DNA from: Puccinia triticina
Lineage: Eukaryota; Basidiomycota; Pucciniomycetes; Pucciniales; Pucciniaceae
DNA: 64,000 nt
Direction of reading: 5' to 3'
NCBI RefSeq assembly: GCF_026914185.1
Contig: NC_070573.1
Span: 3,961,501-4,025,500, forward strand
Positions 11,901 through 20,274 of this stretch are shown one piece after another. Made by a program: the position numbers and the translations under genes. How positions within the stretch are numbered: the first letter of the stretch is position 1; the number at the start of each line of letters is the position of its first letter. The notes under the pieces are model-generated. The model ran no database searches. It worked only from the letters and a program-made list of their open reading frames with translations, and was not told where the DNA came from.

Positions 11901-12420
11901 ATTCTTCAGACAACTACACACCTAACAAGTCGACCAAGTCAACCGGTCGAGCTTTTTTCTGGTGATCTTCACAGTTACTGAGCTCTTTTGAGTTATCATC
12001 AAAAGAGCTAGGCGAGGTCCAGTTGTTTGTGACTCGCTTTAACAGGGTGTATGCCGGAAAAAGCGCATTAAAAATGTCGGTCCAGCTCCGCCACCTCTGC
12101 TGTTGGATCAAGCTCTGATAGTATGAACCTATTTTGGTGCGCGTCTCCTGATGTTGATTCGTATTTTCTTCCAGATCCTCCCAGTACGATGGTCCGCCAT
12201 ATGCGGCCGGGTGAGCTGAATAGTCCTCAGCAAAATCGGGCGCATTCACATCTTGGGTTCGTACGGCTCGCTCAGCAGCCCGTCGAGCATTGTCCGTATG
12301 GTATGCCGCCATCTCATCTTCAGCTTCCTTTTTCTTGGCGAGTCGGTATTGCCTCTGTAGCCGAGTTTCTCGCGCGGGAAGTCGGGAAGAGCGGTGGAAC
12401 TTGTGTCTGTCGGATACCAT
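8966..12420 (-). CDS. KDZ transposase with N-terminal CxC1 cysteine cluster
   Basis: Nine exons (12420-11922, 11843-11605, 11538-11179, 11112-10852, 10790-10514, 10454-10211, 10133-9979, 9908-9396, 9336-8966) join in phase to 972 residues with no internal stop. Order: a charged, basic N-terminus; the CxC1 motif with DFCSCAPDAVQ and GYLASTP..P..SFSLRLLNF; a second zinc-like pair (C-P-A-C at SCPACFG); then the RNase H-fold core. Likely catalytic acids are D in FVCLDGNF, D in VLYDIGCS and E in LSDGEGLERLWSYLSP, all at the places typical of KDZ transposases. TGLMGCCCRHD and FHSYVHEWECQMKYNPR are further family hallmarks. The C-terminus is acidic (FEDED). It would cut and join the element's TIRs. 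The intact frame makes it a good candidate for an active enzyme. Confidence 0.92.
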
Positions 12421-12548
12421 GGCTGAGGCAAGGTTGAAGCACAAGTAAGAAGAAGAAAACAAAAGGCAAGAGTTCAACCAATGAAGCGTTACCTTGAGTT
12501 ACAAATTGTGTACGTATACGAGGGAATATGTACATATTTACATAAACT

Positions 12549-12748
12549 TGCACAAGTTTGGAGTTCTAGGTCCGGTGCAGGGACACAGAAATGGAGCCGA
12601 GGGGGGCAGCTGGGATTTGGCAGGCGAACTCCGTGCAGCTCGAGCGGCTCTAAGCCGCCCGCCAATTCGGAGAAGGGCGTCTAAAGGGTGCCTTCCCAAA
12701 CATCCGGGAGCTCACCCTTTAGATGTCAGCTCTCCACTATCATAGGTG
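12549..12748 (-). repeat. Right terminal inverted repeat of the KDZ element
   Basis: Reverse complement of 3941-4140; it ends ATCATAGGTG at 12748. The transposase start codon lies about 130 bp inside it, so this TIR probably also carries the transposase promoter. Confidence 0.92.
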
Positions 12749-12756
12749 GTATCGCG
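12749..12756. repeat. Right 8-bp target site duplication (GTATCGCG)
   Basis: Exact copy of 3933-3940, adjoining the right TIR. Confidence 0.85.
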
Positions 12757-13540
12757 CAGTTTCCGAGCCTTTATAGTTTTCTACATCATTCTCGCCATAT
12801 CCTGATATCTCAGCTCTTCACGCAGTGCTACACATCTTTCCCAGGCCAAAGGTGCTCACGCCGCAGCAGGAACGCGGACTTTGACAAGTTCGGAACCCCC
12901 CCGATGTTAAAAAAACTTCGCGTTGGGGAGGCTTCTGAAGCCGTACCAGAACCCTAGCAGCCCACATCTCTGCATGGGCTTAACGGACGTTTTTCACCCT
13001 GATGCGTCCAGCAAACACTCAGGATTCCGCCGAGCGTCCAGGGAGCGCTTGAAATTTCCTCGATCACTCCTGTGGTGCAGTCCGTCCGGCATTGATCTTT
13101 TTTGGTGGACGGACCTGCATTAAGTTGGGTTCGCAACCTGCCCCACTACTACCCCTAGTCAGCTTGCGAACTAACGTAGGATGCAGAGGAACGAGATATT
13201 GCGGCTCGGACCGGCTGAAGCGAGCCGGGTGATTTTTGTATATAAGCCGAGCTCTGCCCGTCGCAGCCCCACATCGTCCCCATCTGTCCGCCTTCCTGCC
13301 TCTCTTTCCACGCCGAAGAATCTTTCCTTATAATCCATCGATCCGGGGCCTTCCAGACAAAGCCCACAAGCCTTTCACCTCCCCCCGACTACCCCGCCCC
13401 GCAAACCAACCCAAAATCATCTGAATCTCCCAGCCGGCACCAACGCGAATCACCCAACGACGAGAACGACGCAGAAGCAGCCTGGGAGTCCGAGCAAAGG
13501 ACCACACGATCAAGAAGCCGCGCGAGCCAGCACGGACGCG
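12757..13540 (+). other. Upstream region of the GC-rich gene cluster
   Basis: No gene is seen. It contains old flanking DNA of the KDZ insertion and, from about 13200, a GC-rich leader of the next gene. Confidence 0.5.
13239..13246 (+). promoter_or_regulatory. TATA box of the secreted-protein gene
   Basis: TATATAAG stands alone in GC-rich sequence about 300 bp before the start codon at 13541. Transcription would start near 13270 and give a leader of about 270 bases, C-rich and without a convincing upstream ORF. Confidence 0.5.
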
Positions 13541-14798
13541 ATGCCGACGCTAATCCAACTGATACTGGCCACGATGGTGGTGGGAGTGACCGGGCTGCGC
13601 GTGCCGGAAGACACGCGAGCGGGGATGGCCGACGGACTGATAGCCCGGGGGCCCGGGGCAGAAGTGGCGAGCGAGACGGCGACGATGGCCGGGGTGCGGG
13701 GCGGGCTGGAGGGGTATGTCGGATGGGGATACCTCTCCCGGGCGGCGATCCCGGGGCTTCTCACGGGGCTCGGGCCCCTGCTCAGTCCGGACCCGGACTT
13801 CCACCCGGGCGCCGTTGGGCGCCGCGCGGCGGCCCGGCCCGGCCAGCCGGCCGACCGGCTCTCCGCCCACGTCTGGGACCTCCTCGCCGCCTCCGACCTC
13901 GGCCTCCGCCAGACTGGGAACGGCGGGCTGGACGACCTGGCCGGCTGTGTCTCGCAGCTCATCCGGCTCCAGGGCGCCGCCCCCGCCGGCTCCGGCTGCG
14001 TCTCGTCGGTACTTGGCGCTTCTCCCTCCCCCCCCCCCCCGCCCTTCTCTCGCTGCCCCCCTCCTGACTTCTCTCGCCCGTCTTGCTTGCTTAGACCGGC
14101 CGAACGCTGTCCGGGATCCGAGCGTTGGTCAACTTAGCCCTCGAGCAATATGTCGGAATCTTCTCCACTAAGGTCGGTTCTCACCATCCAAACCAGAGGG
14201 AATATTTTCTGAATGGATGATGGCTTTGTAGACCGTTGAAGAGATCCTGGATCTCGTCGACGCCAGGCTATCCGGCCTCGTCCCCTCTCAGCACGAGCTG
14301 TCGAGGATCATCCATGACGCGTTCCTGTCCGTCGGAGCCTCCTTGACCGGTCAGCAAAAAAAAAATCTCCCCGCTGCTCGCCCAGATGATGTATTAAAGC
14401 CATGAGACTGCCGGACTGCCACAGGAAACGGGGTGACGGCGATCGAGAAGTGTGAAGACTGCATCGCGCGGCAGCTAGCGGGAGAGGACGAGGGGCCAGC
14501 AGGATCCTGTGTTGTGCTCCCGGGGGGCCCGCTGGGGCCGGCGTCGGCGGCTATCGCCGGGGTGCTGGAGCAGATGGCGGGCGTTTTGCCGGCGAGTGTG
14601 CTGGAGCAGGTCGCCGGCGTGGTCCGCTTCCATCTGGCCTACCCGCCGCTCGCCGGGCGCTTTGTCGCCGAGACGGCCGGGTCGGTCCACGCGCTCGGCG
14701 CTCGGCTCGGCCCCGGCTCGGTGAGCGCGTTCGAGCAGCTCGAGGCGGCGCTCGTGCCGGTGCTTGTGGGCCTTGCCTCTCTGCCCGTTGTGGTGTAG
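13541..14798 (+). CDS. Predicted secreted protein, 345 residues (unknown function)
   Basis: Four exons (13541-14008, 14095-14172, 14232-14349, 14425-14798) join with matching phases to 345 residues. The N-terminus MPTLIQLILATMVVGVTG is a good signal peptide, with likely cleavage after VTG or nearby. The rest is rich in A, G, L and V, with amphipathic helical segments and only four or so cysteines (two in KCEDC). There is no second membrane anchor, KDEL-like tail or known catalytic motif. Codons are very GC-rich at the third position. Intron 1 has a 13-base C-run. The gene ends only 115 bases before the likely start of the next one, in the same direction. Rust fungi secrete many such unknown proteins as candidate effectors, but nothing here shows that this one is an effector. 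Confidence 0.7.
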
Positions 14799-14913
14799 TT
14801 GTAGTTGTAGTGCATATTCATGTTCTGTTCTGTATGCTTGTCGAAAATAATTCTGAATGAGTCTGCGCCCAGCTTTGAGAACCCAGCCACGAACCACGCA
14901 CTCCCGATCAAAG

Positions 14914-15686
14914 ATGGCGATGGCCAGCCCCAGCCCGAGACTCTCGGCCACCCTCCTCGCCGTCCTCTACTCCGCCGCACTCACCCACTTCCTGCTTCCC
15001 CCGCCACAAGACACCCACCCCCACCCCCACGCCCACCCCGCCCTGCCCAGCCTGCCCCTCAGACACTCCTCCCTGGCCACCCTCCTCCCGCACATCGTCT
15101 ACGAAGCCATCCTCATCAGCTCGCTCGCACACTCCTCCTTCGCCTCCTTCGGCGCCTGCCTCCACCTCCTCAAGCTGCCCCTCCGTGCGTGCCCCACTCA
15201 TCCCCCTCTCTTCTGCTCACACAGACCGACTCTCTCTCTCTCTCAGTCTCGACGGTGTACAGGTACTTCAGGATCGGCTTCAAGGCCGACATCTGCCGCT
15301 CGATCACCTTCGACCTCGTCAACTACCTCGGCCAATTCGTCCTCTTCCACTTCCTCTGCTCGCCCTCCGCCCCCACCCCCTCCACCCCCGGAGACGCCCA
15401 GCAGCAGCTGCTCCTCGACCCTGCTGCCGACGATGGACCAGAAGAGAGCGGGCGGGCGCGGCGGGACATGCGGACGCAACGGGCGCGCATCGAGGAGCGC
15501 AAGACCCGCAACATGCTCCTCATGAGTCTGCTCACCTGGATCCTCATCAGCCTCCTCGACGGCCTCGTCTCCTTCCTCCTCGAACGGTCCCTGAGTGCGC
15601 GGATCGAGACGGACGTGCAAGCCTACCTGTCCAAGCTGCGTCTGGACCAGTACTTCCTGCTCAAGCCGTACGCAGATCCATCCCCC

Positions 15687-15717
<31 letters not shown>

Positions 15718-16015
15718 AGGGAGAGAGACTGACGGCATTGTTGTCTTACTACACAGATCAGAGAGTGCGGGGCCGACAGACATCCTGCGCCAGTTCCCGG
15801 CCCACGACCGGCCGATGATCGACCACCAACTCCTCGCCCCCGCCGTCACCTTGCCCTACTTCTTCAGCAGCGCCGCACTCATCTCCCTGCCCTCAGACTT
15901 CATCCTCCTCGACCGTCTCCCCATGCTCTCCCTCCACACTAAATCCCTCTGGCTCGCCGGCCTCGTCGCCCGCAGACTGCTCTACTCGCTCATCGCTTGG
16001 TTCCTCAAAAATTAA
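14914..16015 (+). CDS. Multi-pass membrane protein, about 316 residues (unknown function)
   Basis: Three exons (14914-15184, 15247-15667, 15757-16015) join in phase. The protein starts MAMASPSPRLSATLLAVLYS, an N-terminal membrane anchor; an in-frame ATG at 14857 would add 19 basic residues that could act as an organelle signal. A His/Pro-rich loop (HPHPHAHP) follows, then hydrophobic segments around LPHIVYEAILISSLAH, FDLVNYLGQFVLFHFLC, MLLMSLLTWILISLLDGLVS and LPYFFSSAALISLPSDF. Between them is a charged, arginine-rich stretch (RARRDMRTQRARIEERKTR). I do not recognise the family; topology suggests four or five spans. Intron 2 has a 22-base C-run followed by a CA repeat. The close spacing to both neighbours is typical of compact fungal gene clusters. 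Confidence 0.65.
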
Positions 16016-16326
16016 ATCACAAAATACACTCTCTTTCTTGAAATGTATATCTATATTGTCAAAGAAACGAGAGCGAATCACACAGAGACCGGGGTTTATG
16101 CGTCTTTTGATATATGGTTACCCCCTTTTTTGTAGATCCAACCAGTCATGTAAAATATGAAAAAAAAAAAAAAAAAATGTTTTTGACTTTGATTGAAGGA
16201 GAAAACATGTCCCTTGTGTGGTCAAGTCCAAATATAGTTTTGGCTGGTGGTTTCACGCAGTATAAGTTTCTAGGAGGCGAGTGTGCCTGCAAGCAGCCAC
16301 TCTTCAACCAGAACCAAACACCCGGA

Positions 16327-17719
16327 ATGGCGGAATCGACGATCCAGAAGAAGATGTCCTCGCTCTCCTCGCTCTCCATCCGCCACAAGTCATCCGCACT
16401 GCTCAACAACGGCAGCGGGACCGGCAGCAGCAGCGCCAGCGGCCACCAACACCACCCGTCGACCGGCAGTGCGAGCCAGCTGCTGCCGTCCAACGGCTCC
16501 ACCTACGCCCGCTCGATCAGCGAGGAAGAGCCGCCGATGGCCTACGAGCCCGCCCTCCCCGCCTCCTCCTCCTCCTCCTCCCTCGCCAACCCCGCCAACC
16601 CGCCATCCTCCCTCAACCCGTCCTCGGCCACCCCCCCGCCCAACTCCAGCCTCCCCCCCGGCCAGGCCTCCTCCTCCTCCGCCCAGCAGTCTGCCTCCTC
16701 CGCCGCTAACTCCGGCGCCTCAACCACCACCACGAACACCGTCGAGTCCCTCCTCGCCCTCGCCCACAAACGCATCACCACCCTCGTCTATCTCAAGAAG
16801 GTCCACGAGGGCAAGGTCCACTGGTTCAATACCATCCTCCTCTCCAGACCCGAACTCGAGAAGTGGTTCGAGCACCAGCGCATGGTCACCAGGTCTGTCC
16901 CTCTCTCGCACCATTCGTGCCCCGCCATCCGCTCCTGAAGATTTTCACACACACACATACACACACAGGACGACCAAGTTCGCCATCCTAGGGATGTCGC
17001 TCTCCTCCTTACTCGACATCAACAACCTGCAAGACTTCCTGAAAGCGATGATCAACCTGCTGCACGAGTTCGAGTGCATCCCGAACGACAACTTCAAGCC
17101 GAAGATCAGCAGTCTCTCCGTGCGTCTTTTCCAGCCGTATTCCCCCAGATGATGATGGCTGAAGCGGAGGGGAAGGGGGGCACAGCGCGGGATCTTCAAG
17201 CAGTCGGCGAAGTCGGCGAGGAAGTCGGCGGGCGGGACGGACTACTCGATCACGCTGCAGGACTCGGGCGACCCGTCGTTCATCTACACGCCCAACATAG
17301 TTAAGCCCCTCCGCTCTCTGTCCCGAGGGCGTGTTTCTTCTGACAAGGCGCGCTGGTGCAGCCGTTCGACCTGGATTACTTCGAGGTGTGGATCACGCTG
17401 AGCGACATGCTGGTGGAAGTGTACCAGAAGATGATCAAGTTCATCGACCTCTCGGGCGGCTCGAGCGGCTCATTGGGCACGACGACGGGCGGCGGGAGTG
17501 GCGGGACGACGACGGGCGTCCCGACGCCGCCATCGGCCGGCGCGGCCCCGCCGCTCTCGACCACGCTGGCCGGCCCCGGCGCCGCCTCGATCGCCGTCCC
17601 GCTGCCGCCCACCCGCTCGTCGTCGAACTACAGCATCGTCAGCGTCCACCAGACGCATCTGACCAGCGCGCACATCGAGCTCATCTCGCGCATCGACGCC
17701 AAGCTCAAGGTACATCCCC

Positions 17720-17750
<31 letters not shown>

Positions 17751-18059
17751 GTCTGCCCGCGCGCACAGACTGACCTGTGTTTGTGGGCCGCGTTGCAGAA
17801 GCTGATCGTGGTGTTGACGAAGGAGATCGACGCGATGGCCCGGGCGGCGATCCGGGACGAGCTGGCCCAGCTGGACCCGATGCTCCTGTCCGCCGCCGCC
17901 GCCCTCTCGCCTTCCTCGTCCGCCTCCCCGCCCGGCAACAACCCCGCCCCGCCCACCCCGCACTCGCTCCACCCCAACGCCTCCCTCCACCAACCCCTCC
18001 AAACCCCCACGCCCTTCGCATTCAACGACTTCATTCCCCAGAGCCATGAGTGGGACTGA
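16327..18059 (+). CDS. Low-complexity fungal protein with conserved helical core, 479 residues
   Basis: Five exons (16327-16892, 16969-17119, 17186-17299, 17362-17709, 17799-18059) join in phase to 479 residues. Residues about 1-140 are a Ser/Pro/Ala/Asn-rich disordered region. A helical core follows (THKRITTLVYLKKVHEGKVHWFNTILL, then TKFAILGMSLSSLLDINNLQDFL and FDLDYFEVWITLSDMLVEVYQKM). A Gly/Thr/Pro-rich linker separates it from a last helix (LTSAHIELISRIDAKLKKLIVVLTKEIDAMAR), and the tail is Pro/Ser-rich. The core looks conserved, not random, and is interrupted only by introns; I do not recognise its function. An acceptor at 17361 rather than 17347 is needed to keep frame. Intron 4 holds a 29-base C-run. 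An upstream in-frame ATG exists at 16114, but its extension crosses A-runs and is unlikely. Confidence 0.7.
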
Positions 18060-18416
18060 CCCCGCTCTCGCCCTCCACATCCCTGCTGTGTTTCAGCCCC
18101 TCCCCTCCCCAGCTAATGTTAACTCTTCTCCTCTCGTTCGTGTATCTACCTACACACATACACACACATATATATGTACATACACAACATAGACCCAAGC
18201 AGCTTTCATCATGTACCACCACATCCCCTGTGCTCTCTGTCTCTACTTATTCAGCAAGCGTTGCTGCTCTTCCTCGAGTCGATACATTTCTCTCCATTTG
18301 CTTTTTGTATAAATATAGGCTGTCTGCAATTGAGGAGAAAAGCGGCCATGGACTCCGCGCGGCCGATAAGATCTTAGAATGGTAATCATAAAGCCATGAT
18401 TGCGGTTTCCCAACAT
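18060..18416 (+). other. 3' flank, no gene seen
   Basis: Short CA/TA-rich stretch (TACACACATA repeats at 18150-18185), then unique AT-richer sequence leading to the tRNA. Confidence 0.5.
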
Positions 18417-18506
18417 CCTGTCATCGTCTAGTGGTTAGGACACCAGGTTTTGAAGTATTCGGCGCCTCGGGTCCTGGTAACCTGGGTTCGACTCCCAGTG
18501 ACAGGT
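18417..18506 (+). tRNA. tRNA-Gln (anticodon TTG) with an 18-nt intron
   Basis: A full cloverleaf can be drawn: acceptor CCTGTCA/TGACAGG, D stem GTCT/GGAC with AGTGGTTA loop, anticodon stem CCAGG/CCTGG, T arm CTGGG-TTCGACT-CCCAG, discriminator T. The anticodon loop reads TTTTGA...T once an 18-base intron, placed after position 37 as is usual, is removed. The spliced loop TTTTGAT is the one found in yeast tRNA-Gln(TTG). The A and B box promoters lie inside the gene. Confidence 0.85.
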
Positions 18507-19489
18507 GATCATTTTTTTCCTGCTGTAGTCCTCAGCTCCTTGCGCGCACGACGTAAGCTTTTGCACCGGATTCGGACAAAGCAGCAGGCTTTGTTGGACC
18601 TACATCATCCTGAACTCAATGCTTTTCAACCCGTACAAATAAGGCTGCCAACACCCACAATTTTGAGTAACATATCTGCTTGTCCCGGCGGGAGCTTCTC
18701 TCTCTGCGTTCTCTTGTGCAGTTTCCCTCCTTTTTTTTATCTGCAATCCAAGCTTTCCCTGAATGACCTACAGACACGCAAATCCAGCTACTTTTCCGTG
18801 TTCTTCTTTACACCAAAGAGGGTGCCACTACTACGGCATAAGAAGGCTTAAAAATCCGAGGGAAGTACACCGTTCATTGGAGAATCTCTCTGCGGACCTG
18901 GAGGGGTCTGCCTTGCACCTGCTGGGCCGTCCCGGATCCAACCAAGCTTAAAGACGGCCTTGCAGGACCCGAATGGGGGCACCCGGCACCGGCTGGTACC
19001 GGTTTGATCGAAACCCGCCAGCGGGTGCAGGGTCCTGCTTTTGGCCCAAGGGTCCCATGGGGCCATCTTTACTCGGCATTCTAGAGCAGAGCCCCACAGA
19101 GAGGCTGGTCTGCTGAGGGATTCTCTGCATTTAATCCAATCAAGAATAGATAATTGAGCTAAGACTTGGTTGGAAATATATGGACAATTTATCAAGAAAT
19201 CAGACTTCTTGGGTTCTAGAAATCTCAGGATGCATGGCACATACAGTGTTTTTCTCTCTGCAAGACAGAGAATAGGTAGGCAACCCCTCTGCAGCTCTTG
19301 TTCAAGAGGCGCATGGATGTTAGGAATTGACAGGGATAAATAAGAATTGCTTAATCAGGAGCAGTTGACATGCAGTTTCCAGCTCCAAAAAAACTCTTGC
19401 TGTTACTCATGAGATGATCCATCTTTCCATCATGCATAAATAAACCCGACGGGTTTTGTCAAATACTAGACCAGGAATAGCAAAACAAT
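18507..19489. other. Intergenic, no gene seen
   Basis: About 1 kb between the two tRNA genes, mixed composition. Short open frames are present but show no domain and no codon bias like the neighbouring genes. Confidence 0.5.
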
Positions 19490-19570
19490 TGACCTCGACG
19501 GGGTTCGAACCCGCGACATACTGCGAATCACAAATGTAAAGCAGGCATTCTACCACTGAATTACGAAGCC
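19490..19570 (-). tRNA. tRNA gene, anticodon uncertain (best reading TAC, Val, with a short intron)
   Basis: On the - strand: acceptor GGCTTCG/CGAGGTC (with G-T pairs), D arm ATTC-AGTGGTA-GAAT, T arm GCGGG-TTCGAAC-CCCGT, and good A and B boxes (GTTCGAACC). The anticodon stem keeps only CTGC/GCAG. The loop between them is 16 bases; with a 9-base intron after position 37 it reads TTTACA...C, the loop of tRNA-Val(TAC). The D arm, however, looks like that of tRNA-Gly, and a reading around TTGTGAT would give His. It may be a diverged or non-functional copy. Confidence 0.55.
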
Positions 19571-20274
19571 GATGGCGTGCCAATCAAATTGGAGTTGATA
19601 GCATTCCGGACTTTCAGGCAGCTCCACGAAAGACCCATCCGGAGAACTGCATCAGGCAGAGTGGTCAGATGCCAGGTGCAACAAGCTAGTCCGAGTGGTT
19701 CGTCCGACTTGGCGCGTCGGACAGGTTGGTCCGATGCCATATCGAACAATTTGAATCGACTGGTTCGTCCGAAATCGGATCGGACTTGTTGTTCAGTCCC
19801 ATCTCACACCCCATCAGTATTGGCTTGCCGGGCGATTGTTTGAGAGGTTTGCGACCCTTCGGACAGTTTGTTCAACCGGTTTCTGGCCCCACTCGAACAC
19901 ATAGTTTGAACGGTAACAGACGCGGACAGACTCTTCAGCATCGGGTGGGCCCTGCTTGACAAATTGGTACAGGCTTTACCAATCGGCCGAGTAGTGTTCC
20001 GCCATGTGACACAATATCAAGAAAAAGAACCTCCTCGAGAAAAAGAAAAGGGGCTCCAAAAACCCCAAGTAAGCCAGAAAAAGTAATTGGACCAGTTCTC
20101 CAAGCAAGAGCTCCACCGGGGGAGAGATGATTTGACCAGTTTTCCAAGGAGGATTTCTACATGGAGAAGTCTACTGAAGAGGATCTCGCCTCGTAAAAGT
20201 TGTCAAAAGTAAAGGAACCAGTAACAATTGCAATACATTGGAAGGAGATAGAAAAACAATGGTGAATACAAGAG
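19571..20274. other. Intergenic, no gene seen
   Basis: Downstream flank of the phosphoglucomutase-type gene (which ends at 20275 on the - strand). No domain, tRNA or repeat ends could be supported. Confidence 0.5.

Larger units (their letters stand above)
3941..12748. mobile_element. Complete KDZ (Kyakuja-Dileera-Zisupton) DNA transposon, 8.8 kb
   Basis: Two nearly identical TIRs of about 200 bp, starting CACCTATGATAGTGGAGAGC, bound this block and are flanked by an exact 8-bp duplication. Inside are two convergent spliced genes: a companion protein on the + strand (4280-6680) and the KDZ transposase on the - strand (8966-12420). Both have uninterrupted reading frames after splicing. The TIRs carry an internal palindrome around GAGCGGCTTAGAGCCGCTC. 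The near identity of the TIRs, the exact duplication and the open genes point to a recent insertion and a possibly autonomous element. KDZ elements were defined in fungi as an expanded transposon class linked in some basidiomycetes with TET/JBP genes; no TET/JBP gene is present here. Confidence 0.93.

Noticed and set aside
4280..12420. A TET/JBP dioxygenase gene accompanying the KDZ element
   Set aside because: Such pairs are known in mushrooms, but neither the companion protein nor other open frames show the H-x-D...H pattern of that family.
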